Shown here one piece after another: positions 5,536-11,157 of a DNA stretch of 12,902 bases. Source of the stretch: Neisseria shayeganii 871. Lineage in GTDB: Bacteria > Pseudomonadota > Gammaproteobacteria > Burkholderiales > Neisseriaceae. The position numbers and the translations under genes were made by a program. Under the pieces are notes generated by a model. It worked only from the letters and a program-made list of their open reading frames with translations, had not been told where the DNA came from and made no database searches. The DNA is taken from positions 990,340-1,003,241 of the forward strand of contig NZ_JH164926.1 of NCBI RefSeq assembly GCF_000226875.1, read 5' to 3'. The first letter of the stretch is position 1. Every line of letters begins with the position of its first letter.

Positions 5536-7134
5536 ATGTCTCAATATCAAGACCAAATCAAAGCCGCTTCACAGGTTCAAACCGAAGCCGGTAAGGGCTG
5601 GCATGCCATCAACCCCGAATACGTTGCCCGCATGCGCCTGCAAAACCGCTTCAAAACCGGCTTGGACATTGCCAAATACACCGCCGCCATCATGCGCCGC
5701 GACATGGCCGAGTATGATGCCGATTCCGCCAACTACACCCAATCGCTCGGCTGCTGGCACGGCTTCGTGGCCCAGCAAAAACTGATCTCCATCAAAAAAC
5801 ATCAGAAAACCACCAACAAACGCTATCTCTACCTGTCCGGCTGGATGGTGGCCGCCATGCGTTCCGACTTCGGCCCGCTGCCCGACCAATCCATGCACGA
5901 AAAAACTTCCGTGCCCGCGCTGATTGAAGAACTGTACACCTTCCTGCGCCAAGCCGACGCCCGCGAACTGGACCTGCTGTTCACCGATTTGGACAACGCC
6001 CGCACTGCCGGCGACAAAGCCAAAGAACAAGAAATCCTGAATAAAATCGAAAACTTTGAAACCCACGTGGTGCCGATTATTGCCGACATCGACGCCGGTT
6101 TCGGCAACGCCGAAGCCACTTATCTGTTGGCGAAAAAAATGATTGAGGCCGGCGCTTGCTGTATCCAAATCGAAAACCAAGTGTCCGACGAAAAACAATG
6201 CGGCCACCAAGACGGCAAAGTCACCGTACCGCATGTGGACTTTTTGGCCAAAATCAATGCCGTTCGCTACGCATTCTTGGAATTGGGCGTGGATGACGGC
6301 GTGATCGTTGCCCGCACCGACTCTCTGGGCGCCGGCCTGACCAAACAAATCGCCTTCTCCGCCGAACCGGGCGATTTGGGCGACCAGTACAACAGCTTCT
6401 TGGAAGGCGAAGAAATTACCGACCTGAGCCAAGTGAAACCCGGCGACGTGATCGTGAACACCAACGGCAAAACCATCAAGCCGACCCGCCTGCCCAGCAA
6501 CCTGTTCCAATTCCGCAAAGGCACCGGCATCGACCGTGTGGTATTGGACTGCATCACCTCTTTGCAAAACGGCGCGGATTTGTTGTGGATCGAAACCGAA
6601 AAACCGCACATCGGCCAAATCAAAGAGATGGTGGACAAAATCCGCGAAACCATCCCGAACGCCAAACTGGTATACAACAACAGTCCGTCTTTCAACTGGA
6701 CGCTGAACTTCCGCCAGCAAGTGTTCGACGCATGGAAAGAAGCCGGTAAAGACATTTCCGCTTACGACCGCGACAAACTGATGAGCGCCGATTACGACGA
6801 CAGCGAATTGGCAAAAGAAGCCGACGAACGCATCCGCACCTTCCAGAAAGATGCGTCCGCCCAAGCCGGTATCTTCCACCACCTCATCACCCTGCCGACT
6901 TACCACACCGCCGCTCTGTCTACCGACACTTTGGCTAAAGGCTACTTCGCCGAAGAAGGCATGCTGGCTTACGTGAAAAACGTTCAACGCCAGGAAATCC
7001 GCAACGGCATCGCCTGCGTGAAGCACCAAAACATGGCCGGTTCCGATATTGGCGACAACCACAAAGAGTACTTTGCCGGCGAAGCCGCGCTGAAAGCCGG
7101 CGGCAAAGACAACACCATGAACCAATTCTCCTGA
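5536..7134 (+). CDS. aceA: Isocitrate lyase
   Basis: Isocitrate lyase splits isocitrate into succinate and glyoxylate, the first step of the glyoxylate shunt, which allows growth on acetate or fatty acids. The 532-residue product carries DIDAGFGN (184-191; Mg-binding region), CCIQIENQ (208-215) and the catalytic loop KQCGHQDGKV with Cys222. The longer length and KQCGH rather than KKCGH fit the Pseudomonas-type subfamily (about 531 residues) rather than the shorter Escherichia coli type. An SNLFQFRKGTG segment in the extra central region supports this. AAGGA lies seven bases before the ATG. The gene has its own terminator and no malate synthase (the second shunt enzyme) is in the window. Typical human Neisseria are, as far as I recall, not known for this gene, so it fits the Eikenella side of the family. 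Confidence 0.95.
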   Translation: MSQYQDQIKAASQVQTEAGKGWHAINPEYVARMRLQNRFKTGLDIAKYTAAIMRRDMAEYDADSANYTQSLGCWHGFVAQQKLISIKKHQKTTNKRYLYLSGWMVAAMRSDFGPLPDQSMHEKTSVPALIEELYTFLRQADARELDLLFTDLDNARTAGDKAKEQEILNKIENFETHVVPIIADIDAGFGNAEATYLLAKKMIEAGACCIQIENQVSDEKQCGHQDGKVTVPHVDFLAKINAVRYAFLELGVDDGVIVARTDSLGAGLTKQIAFSAEPGDLGDQYNSFLEGEEITDLSQVKPGDVIVNTNGKTIKPTRLPSNLFQFRKGTGIDRVVLDCITSLQNGADLLWIETEKPHIGQIKEMVDKIRETIPNAKLVYNNSPSFNWTLNFRQQVFDAWKEAGKDISAYDRDKLMSADYDDSELAKEADERIRTFQKDASAQAGIFHHLITLPTYHTAALSTDTLAKGYFAEEGMLAYVKNVQRQEIRNGIACVKHQNMAGSDIGDNHKEYFAGEAALKAGGKDNTMNQFS

Positions 7135-7158
7135 TTCTTCTGTAATCTGTGATGTTTT

Positions 7159-7184
7159 AGACGGCCTTTCGGCCGTCTCTTTTT
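7159..7184 (+). terminator. Intrinsic terminator of aceA
   Basis: AGACGGCC (7159-7166) pairs with GGCCGTCT (7171-7178) around TTTC and is followed by CTTTTT. It lies 24 bases after the aceA stop codon. It is a classic factor-independent terminator and does not use a DUS pair. Confidence 0.9.
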
Positions 7185-7234
7185 ACGCCTGCCCGACACA
7201 CCCTTACGCCATAGCCCCCCTATCCGCCGCAAAT

Positions 7235-7263
7235 TTGACGCTTCTCGGCCGAAGGCGTATAAA
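7235..7263 (+). promoter_or_regulatory. Sigma70-type promoter of laz
   Basis: TTGACG (7235-7240) and TATAAA (7258-7263) are separated by exactly 17 bp, a near-consensus promoter. Transcription would start near 7270, giving a 5' UTR of about 90 bases that contains a strong hairpin. Confidence 0.75.
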
Positions 7264-7293
7264 CGGGCTGCACTCTTTATTATTTATTTTTCT

Positions 7294-7330
7294 GGAAACC
7301 GACGCCGGCTCCGGCGCTGCCTCGGTTTCC
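7294..7330 (+). promoter_or_regulatory. Strong hairpin in the laz 5' UTR
   Basis: GGAAACCGA (7294-7302) pairs with TCGGTTTCC (7322-7330). Inside it CGCCGG (7303-7308) pairs with CCGGCG (7311-7316). Together these give 15 base pairs with a 2-base loop and a 5-base bulge (7317-7321). There is no T-run after it, so it is unlikely to be a terminator. It may stabilise the mRNA or affect translation; the ribosome site (AAGGAAG) begins 20 bases downstream. Confidence 0.55.
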
Positions 7331-7360
7331 CTTCATTTCCCCCAACCATAAGGAAGCATC

Positions 7361-7951
7361 ATGAAAACCTATTTGCCCGCTTTATTGGCCTCCGCCCTGA
7401 TCCTTGCTGCTTGCGGCGGCGAGTCTGCCCCTTCCGCCCCGCCTGCGGCTTCTGCCCCTGCGGCCGCCTCAGCACCCGCTTCCGCACCGGCCGACCACAG
7501 CCACCATGCCGCTTCTGAAGCCCCCGCTTCCGAAGCCTCCGCTCCTGCCGCCGCAGCCGCCACCGGCTGTACCGTGGCCGTAGAAACCGGCGACGCCATG
7601 CAATACAACACCAAAGAAATCAACATCCCGAAAAGCTGTGCCGATTTCACCATCACCCTGAAACACACCGGCACCATGCCCAAAGCCGCCATGGGCCACA
7701 ACATCGTGATCACCAAAGCCGGCGACATGAACGGCGTCAATAGCGACGGCATCAGTGCCGGCGTAGACAAAGGCTACCTGAAACCCGACGACGAGCGCGT
7801 GATTGCCGCCACAAACATGATCGGCGGCGGCGAAGAAACCAGCGTCACCTTCCCCATCAGCAAACTGAGCGCGGATGGCGAATACAAATTCTTCTGCACC
7901 TTCCCCGGCCACGCCGGCGTGATGAACGGCCAAATCAAACTGGTTGACTAA
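7361..7951 (+). CDS. laz: Lipid-modified azurin (Laz), outer-membrane cupredoxin
   Basis: This is a blue-copper electron carrier anchored to the membrane by a lipid. The 196-residue product has a lipoprotein signal peptide ending LAAC with the lipidated Cys18. A linker rich in Ala, Ser, Pro and Glu follows (21-68), like the H.8 segment of Neisseria Laz. A full azurin domain of 128 residues comes last (69-196). Azurin features are present: Cys70 and Cys93 for the disulfide, and copper ligands Gly112, His113, Cys179, His184 and Met188 in MGHN and CTFPGHAGVM. The conserved YLKPDD segment is intact and its codons contain an exact DUS. In Neisseria, Laz is linked to electron transfer and protection against peroxide and copper. 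AAGGA lies six bases before the ATG. The linker also carries DHSHH (45-49), a possible extra metal site. A DUS pair ends the unit. Confidence 0.95.
   Translation: MKTYLPALLASALILAACGGESAPSAPPAASAPAAASAPASAPADHSHHAASEAPASEASAPAAAAATGCTVAVETGDAMQYNTKEINIPKSCADFTITLKHTGTMPKAAMGHNIVITKAGDMNGVNSDGISAGVDKGYLKPDDERVIAATNMIGGGEETSVTFPISKLSADGEYKFFCTFPGHAGVMNGQIKLVD
7771..7782 (+). repeat. Exact DNA uptake sequence inside laz
   Basis: AGGCTACCTGAA lies within the laz reading frame and encodes part of KGYLKP. In azurins this segment is conserved as YLKPDD, so the DUS fits the coding constraint. Confidence 0.85.
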
Positions 7952-7968
7952 ACCCCTTATCCCGCCCC

Positions 7969-8010
7969 CAGGCTAGCTGAACCGCGCCCCGCGGCCGTTC
8001 AGGTAGCCTG
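7969..8010 (+). terminator. DUS-pair terminator of laz
   Basis: A near-exact DUS (AGGCTAGCTGAA, 7970-7981, one mismatch) and an exact inverted DUS (7998-8009) form a 14-bp stem with one mismatch (7969-7982 with 7997-8010). The loop is 14 bases and GC-rich. It begins 17 bases after the laz stop. No clear T-run follows. Confidence 0.65.
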
Positions 8011-8068
8011 AGGGCGGTTTGTTCCGACTAACCGGCCAATCTAAAACCTCCCTTTCCCACCCCGCACC

Positions 8069-8563
8069 ATGCACGAACTCCACCTTTCCGCCCAAAACAA
8101 AGCCGGGCGCTATGCCGAACTGCTGCCCCAAATCGAAGCCCTCATCAGTGGCGAAACCGATGTAACCGCCAATCTGGCCAACACCGCCGCCGTGCTCAAA
8201 CACAGCTTCGGCTGGCTGTGGATCGGCTTTTATCTGGTCCGCGGCCGAGAGCTGGTGCTCGGCCCCTTCCAAGGCCCCCTGGCCTGCACCCGCATTCCTT
8301 ACGGCCGCGGCGTATGCGGCCAAACCTGGGCCGAACGGCAAACGCAAATTGTGCCCGACGTCCACGCCCATCCCGACCACATCGCCTGCTCCTCCCTGTC
8401 GCGTTCCGAAATCGTCGTGCCCGTTTTCAATGCTGCCGGCGAAGTGTGCGCCGTACTGGACGCCGATGCCGACACCCCCGCTGTTTTCGACGAAACAGAC
8501 GCCCAAGGCTTGGAAGCCGTCTGCGCCTTGCTCAGCCGCCACCTGTTTGCAAACAGCCCATAA
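8069..8563 (+). CDS. msrC: Free methionine-R-sulfoxide reductase (GAF domain)
   Basis: fRMsr reduces free methionine-R-sulfoxide to methionine in the cytoplasm, using thioredoxin, as part of oxidative-stress repair. The 164-residue protein is a single GAF domain with the three family cysteines: Cys73 in PLACTRIP, Cys83 in GRGVCGQ and Cys107 in HIACSSLS. By comparison with E. coli fRMsr (Cys84, Cys94, Cys118), the last is the catalytic one. LVLGPFQGP, SEIVVPVF and VLDADAD are also typical. The start matches the family length; no Shine-Dalgarno is seen before the ATG. It lies between DUS-pair terminators, so it seems to be its own unit. The pcm-like gene that follows also belongs to a protein-repair family. 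Confidence 0.9.
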   Translation: MHELHLSAQNKAGRYAELLPQIEALISGETDVTANLANTAAVLKHSFGWLWIGFYLVRGRELVLGPFQGPLACTRIPYGRGVCGQTWAERQTQIVPDVHAHPDHIACSSLSRSEIVVPVFNAAGEVCAVLDADADTPAVFDETDAQGLEAVCALLSRHLFANSP

Positions 8564-8569
8564 GCGGCC

Positions 8570-8617
8570 GCTAAAGGCCACCTGAAACGCATCGCCTGCT
8601 TTCAGGTAGCCTTTAGC
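8570..8617 (+). terminator. DUS-pair terminator of msrC
   Basis: A near-exact DUS (AGGCCACCTGAA, 8575-8586) and an exact inverted DUS (8601-8612), extended by GCTAA/TTAGC, form an 18-bp stem with one mismatch (8570-8587 with 8600-8617). The loop is 12 bases. The compensating flank makes it the longest stem among the DUS pairs here. Confidence 0.7.
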
Positions 8618-8629
8618 GACGCAACGCTC

Positions 8630-8635
8630 TATAAT
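8630..8635 (+). promoter_or_regulatory. Probable -10 box of the pcm-like gene
   Basis: A perfect TATAAT lies 48 bases before the ATG, just after the msrC terminator. The matching -35 position (around 8607-8612) is poor. Confidence 0.4.
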
Positions 8636-8682
8636 TGCGCGTTTTCATTCTCATCCGGCCACCCCAATCTGCGGAGTCCACC

Positions 8683-9336
8683 ATGAATTTCGAACAAGCA
8701 CGCTTTAATATGGTCGAGCAACAAATCCGTCCGTGGGACGTGCTCGATTTCGACATCCTCGATGCCCTGTCCGACCTGCCGCGCGAACGCTTCGTGATGC
8801 CCGAGCAACTCGGCTATGCCTATGCCGACACCGCCCTGCGCCTGCCCAACGGCGGCCAGATGCTGGAGCCCAAAGTCATCGCCCGCCTGATGCAAGGCCT
8901 CAAGCTGCAAAAATCCGATACCGTGCTCGAAATCGGCACCGGCTCCGGTTACGCCACCGCCCTGCTCGCCACCCTGGCCGGCCGCGTGATCAGCGTCGAT
9001 CTCGACGAAACCCAGCAGCAACGCGCTGCCGCCGTATTGGCCGAACTGGGCATCACCAATGTCGAATTCCGCGTACTTGACGGCTTGCACGGCTTGGGCG
9101 ACACCTTCTCCGCCGTTTATGTGGGCGGCTCCTGCCCGCTCATGCCGGAAAGATTGAAACAGCAATTGGCCGAACACGGCCGCATGGCCGTCATCGTTGG
9201 CGAAGCCCCGGTGATGCGCGCCACTTTGGTCGAACGCACCGGCAGCGACACCTTCAGCGAAACCGTGATGTTCGACACCGTCGCCCCGGCGCTGCACAGC
9301 AAGGCCACACCCGCGCCCGGCGCTTTCCGCTTCTAA
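8683..9336 (+). CDS. pcm: Protein-L-isoaspartate O-methyltransferase family protein
   Basis: The family uses S-adenosylmethionine to methylate isoaspartyl residues in damaged proteins, allowing repair in the cytoplasm. The 217-residue product has the SAM-binding motif VLEIGTGSGYATA (81-93) and an acidic residue after the second strand (VDLD, Asp106). Its N-terminus, MNFEQARFNMVEQQIRPWDV, is typical of a beta-proteobacterial branch. Where canonical PCMT has GQTISQP, this protein has GGQMLEPK (57-64), and the usual post-motif strand is VYVGGSCP. The substrate loop has therefore diverged, and isoaspartyl activity is not certain. GGAG lies six bases before the ATG at 8683; an earlier in-frame start lacks such support. 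In related genomes, as I recall, this gene sits next to a rhodanese, as it does here. Confidence 0.85.
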   Translation: MNFEQARFNMVEQQIRPWDVLDFDILDALSDLPRERFVMPEQLGYAYADTALRLPNGGQMLEPKVIARLMQGLKLQKSDTVLEIGTGSGYATALLATLAGRVISVDLDETQQQRAAAVLAELGITNVEFRVLDGLHGLGDTFSAVYVGGSCPLMPERLKQQLAEHGRMAVIVGEAPVMRATLVERTGSDTFSETVMFDTVAPALHSKATPAPGAFRF

Positions 9337-9345
9337 GCCACAGCA

Positions 9346-9378
9346 AACAGCCCCGCCTTGGCGCCGGGGCTGTTCTTT
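9346..9378 (+). terminator. Intrinsic terminator of the pcm-like gene
   Basis: AACAGCCCCG (9346-9355) pairs with CGGGGCTGTT (9365-9374) around a nine-base loop and is followed by CTTTC. It begins nine bases after the stop codon. It separates the pcm-like gene from the rhodanese gene. Confidence 0.8.
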
Positions 9379-9420
9379 CATCTGCCACCACACACTTGGG
9401 GGCAGTCCTTCCTTCAGGCT

Positions 9421-9563
9421 GAGGCCTTTGCAAAACCCTCAGATGTGGATGCAGTTCAAGGCGTAGCAGCGCAGCGAACGCAGACATATCATATAGATAG
9501 GCAAGCGAGCGAGCAGCGCACAACGCAGAAATGCGCCGCAGATGGGGGTTTTGCAAAGGTCTC
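9421..9563. mobile_element. MITE-like non-coding element, copy B
   Basis: This 143-bp element starts GAGGCCTTTGCAAAACCC and ends GGGGGTTTTGCAAAGGTCTC. It is clearly related to the element at 4947-5128, and both read in the same direction. Compared with that copy it lacks two internal stretches of roughly 24 and 17 bases. It is flanked by a 5-bp direct repeat AGGCT (9416-9420 and 9564-9568), the first five bases of a DUS whose remaining bases follow at 9569-9575. It fills most of the gap between the pcm terminator and the rhodanese start. Confidence 0.7.
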
Positions 9564-9575
9564 AGGCTACCTGAA
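9564..9575 (+). repeat. Exact DNA uptake sequence at the edge of element B
   Basis: AGGCTACCTGAA starts directly after the element's GGTCTC end. Its first five bases repeat the five bases before the element. Removing the element and one repeat gives TTCAGGCTACCTGAA. Confidence 0.85.
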
Positions 9576-9598
9576 AAACGCACACACCTTCTGCCGCT

Positions 9599-9925
9599 AT
9601 GTCCGCCATCCAACCCCTATCCGTACACACCCTGCAGCAATGGCAGCAGGAACAACGCCGCTTCATCCTGCTCGACGTGCGCGAAGACGATGAAGTCGCC
9701 TTCTGCCGCCTGCCCGGCAGCCTGCACCTCCCCATGCATCTGGTACCGCTGCGCCACAACGAGCTGCCCGACGACCAAGCCATCGTGGTGTACTGCCACC
9801 ACGGTATCCGCAGCCTTCAGGTAGCCCGTTTTCTCGAACACGCCGGCTTTGACGAACTGTACAACCTCAGCGGCGGCATCGACGCTTGGTCGCAACTCAT
9901 CGACCCCGAACTGCCTCGCTACTGA
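9599..9925 (+). CDS. Single-domain rhodanese-like sulfurtransferase
   Basis: Single-domain rhodaneses move sulfane sulfur through a cysteine persulfide, feeding sulfur relay or detoxification in the cytoplasm. The 108-residue protein has LLDVRED (24-30), the active-site loop CHHGIRS with Cys66, and the C-terminal NLSGGIDAW (93-101), all usual for the family. It is short but complete. No ribosome site is visible before the ATG, and the start lies only 24 bases after the DUS next to element B. The insertion may therefore have replaced the original leader. Codons 73-76 contain a near-match DUS (TTCAGGTAGCCC, 9816-9827). The substrate is unknown. Its position next to the pcm-like gene is likely ancestral. 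Confidence 0.9.
   Translation: MSAIQPLSVHTLQQWQQEQRRFILLDVREDDEVAFCRLPGSLHLPMHLVPLRHNELPDDQAIVVYCHHGIRSLQVARFLEHAGFDELYNLSGGIDAWSQLIDPELPRY
9816..9827 (-). repeat. Near-match DNA uptake sequence in the rhodanese gene
   Basis: TTCAGGTAGCCC matches the inverted DUS at 11 of 12 bases. It lies inside the coding sequence, where it encodes LQVA. Confidence 0.6.
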
Positions 9926-9939
9926 AGCGGCCAATGCAA

Positions 9940-9965
9940 AAAAGCAGCCCTCCAAGGCTGCTTTT
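9940..9965. terminator. Bidirectional terminator shared by rhodanese and tRNA
   Basis: AAAAGCAGCC (9940-9949) pairs with GGCTGCTTTT (9956-9965) around CTCCAA. The A-run before and the T-run after let it act on both strands. It ends the rhodanese gene (stop at 9925) and the convergent tRNA gene (end at 9975). Confidence 0.85.
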
Positions 9966-9974
9966 CATCAAAAA

Positions 9975-10050
9975 TGGCGCACCCAACAGGGATCGAACCT
10001 GTGACCTCCAGCTTCGGAAACTGACACTCTTCCAACTGAGCTATGGGTGC
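9975..10050 (-). tRNA. tRNA-Arg (anticodon CCG)
   Basis: The minus strand folds into a 76-base tRNA. It has acceptor arms GCACCCA and TGGGTGC, D stem GCTC/GAGT, anticodon stem TCAGT/GCTGG, loop TTCCGAA, T stem ACAGG/CCTGT with loop TTCGATC, discriminator G and an encoded CCA. The anticodon CCG (plus-strand positions 10015-10017) reads CGG, so it charges arginine. The terminal base pair of the anticodon stem is a T-G wobble. It is read toward the rhodanese gene. Confidence 0.93.
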
Positions 10051-10062
10051 TTAAGGGGCGTA

Positions 10063-10091
10063 AGATTAGCGCAAAACGGCCGACAAGGCAA
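10063..10091 (-). promoter_or_regulatory. Promoter of tRNA-Arg
   Basis: On the minus strand TTGCCT (10086-10091) and TAATCT (10063-10068) are 17 bp apart. The tRNA begins 12 bases after the -10 box, across a GC-rich discriminator (CGCCCC), as in stringently controlled stable-RNA promoters. Confidence 0.6.
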
Positions 10092-10155
10092 AACAATTTT
10101 CTCGCCGATGCTGCCCGATATTTCCGCCTTTTTTGAGTTAAGCCAAATTTTGCGA

Positions 10156-10184
10156 TTGGAAACCCCTACCGAATTCAGTATAAT
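10156..10184 (+). promoter_or_regulatory. Promoter of the cytochrome c5 gene
   Basis: TTGGAA (10156-10161) and a perfect TATAAT (10179-10184) are separated by 17 bp. Transcription would start near 10191, leaving a leader of about 114 bases with a palindrome at its start. Confidence 0.65.
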
Positions 10185-10196
10185 CCCGCAAAATAT

Positions 10197-10212
10197 TGTA
10201 AACCCGTTTACA
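10197..10212. promoter_or_regulatory. Operator-like palindrome downstream of the cytochrome promoter
   Basis: TGTAAAC (10197-10203) and GTTTACA (10206-10212) are perfect 7-bp arms around CC. It overlaps the likely early transcribed region, where a bound repressor would block RNA polymerase. It does not match the FNR site (TTGAT-N4-ATCAA). A LacI-type or similar dimeric repressor is possible. Confidence 0.45.
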
Positions 10213-10304
10213 GAAATCAGAACACGCGGCCGAGCGGCGCACGCCGCCCAACCTGCGGTTTTATAACACAGCAATCACCACCAAAACGGCGAGGCCCACC
10301 TCAA

Positions 10305-11114
10305 ATGAACTCTCACCCAAACAGCGTAAAAGGCTCTGCTCTGACTACCCTAATCGGCGGCATCGTCATCTTGCTTGCCGTCTTGTTTTTCCTGGTTAAA
10401 CTGGCTACCGGCGGTTACTACAGCGATGTGGAAGACATGAATCCCAACGCTGTGGAAACCCGCATCAAACCGGCCGGCGGCCTGCTGCTCGGCGACGGTA
10501 CGCCTGTGGGCCAACGCGAAGGCAAGCAGGTCTTCGACAAAGTTTGTATCCAATGCCACGGCGCCGATTCCAATGTGGCCTTCTCTCCCAAAATTACCCA
10601 CAACGCCGATTGGGCGCCCCGCATTGCCAAAGGTTTTGAGACTTTGGTAAAACACGCCATCGACGGCTTCGTCGGCCCCCAAGGCGGCTCGATGCCCGCT
10701 CGCGGCGGCGACACCACGCTGACCGATGACGAAGTGGCCCGCGCCGTTGCCTACATGGCCAACGAATCCGGTGCCAGCTTCAACGCACCGGCCGTACAGA
10801 GCGAAGGCGGAGAAGCCGCTGCCTCCAGCGAACAAAGCGCCGCAGCCGGCGACAGCTCGGCTACCGGCAAAGCCGTGTTCGACAAACTGTGCGTTGCCTG
10901 CCACGCCGCCAACTCCACTTTCCCGAATTCCCCCAAAATCACCCATAACGACGACTGGGCGCCGCGCATTGCCCAAGGCCGCGAAACCCTGCTGAAAAAC
11001 GCCATCCAAGGTTTCAAAACCATGCCGGCCAAAGGCGGCGACCCCAGCCTCTCCGATGCCGAAGTAGAAGCAGCCGTCGCTTATATGGTGAACCAATCCG
11101 GCGGCACCTTCTAA
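10305..11114 (+). CDS. cycB: Membrane-anchored di-heme cytochrome c5
   Basis: This periplasmic electron carrier would pass electrons from the bc1 complex to terminal acceptors such as cbb3 oxidase or a nitrite reductase. The 269-residue protein has an N-terminal anchor helix (about 11-33). Two cytochrome c domains follow, joined by an Ala/Ser/Glu-rich linker (about 160-187). Heme sites are CIQCH (Cys81, Cys84, His85) with Met130 in GSMPARGG, and CVACH (Cys196, Cys199, His200) with Met240 in KTMPAKGG. The two domains share KITHNxDWAPRIA, so they are an internal duplication. The architecture matches the di-heme c5 of pathogenic Neisseria; the symbol cycB is from memory of that literature. GAGG lies ten bases before the ATG. 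It has a promoter, a palindromic operator candidate and a strong terminator of its own. Confidence 0.93.
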   Translation: MNSHPNSVKGSALTTLIGGIVILLAVLFFLVKLATGGYYSDVEDMNPNAVETRIKPAGGLLLGDGTPVGQREGKQVFDKVCIQCHGADSNVAFSPKITHNADWAPRIAKGFETLVKHAIDGFVGPQGGSMPARGGDTTLTDDEVARAVAYMANESGASFNAPAVQSEGGEAAASSEQSAAAGDSSATGKAVFDKLCVACHAANSTFPNSPKITHNDDWAPRIAQGRETLLKNAIQGFKTMPAKGGDPSLSDAEVEAAVAYMVNQSGGTF

Positions 11115-11125
11115 AGTTTCCTGCC

Positions 11126-11154
11126 AGCACGCCTTCGGGCGTGCTTCTCTTTTT
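11126..11154 (+). terminator. Intrinsic terminator of the cytochrome c5 gene
   Basis: AGCACGCC (11126-11133) pairs with GGCGTGCT (11138-11145) around a TTCG loop closed by C-G, a very stable tetraloop. TCTCTTTTT follows. It begins 11 bases after the stop and ends only three bases before the next start codon. Confidence 0.9.
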
Positions 11155-11157
11155 CCG

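Noticed and set aside
5569..7125. A 518-codon open frame antisense to aceA
   Set aside because: It mirrors the isocitrate lyase gene, is rich in Gly, Val, Phe and His as expected from antisense codon bias, and has no family motifs.
10234..10247. GCGGCG/CGCCGC mini-hairpin in the cytochrome leader
   Set aside because: The two-base loop and general GC-richness make it weak evidence for a functional structure.
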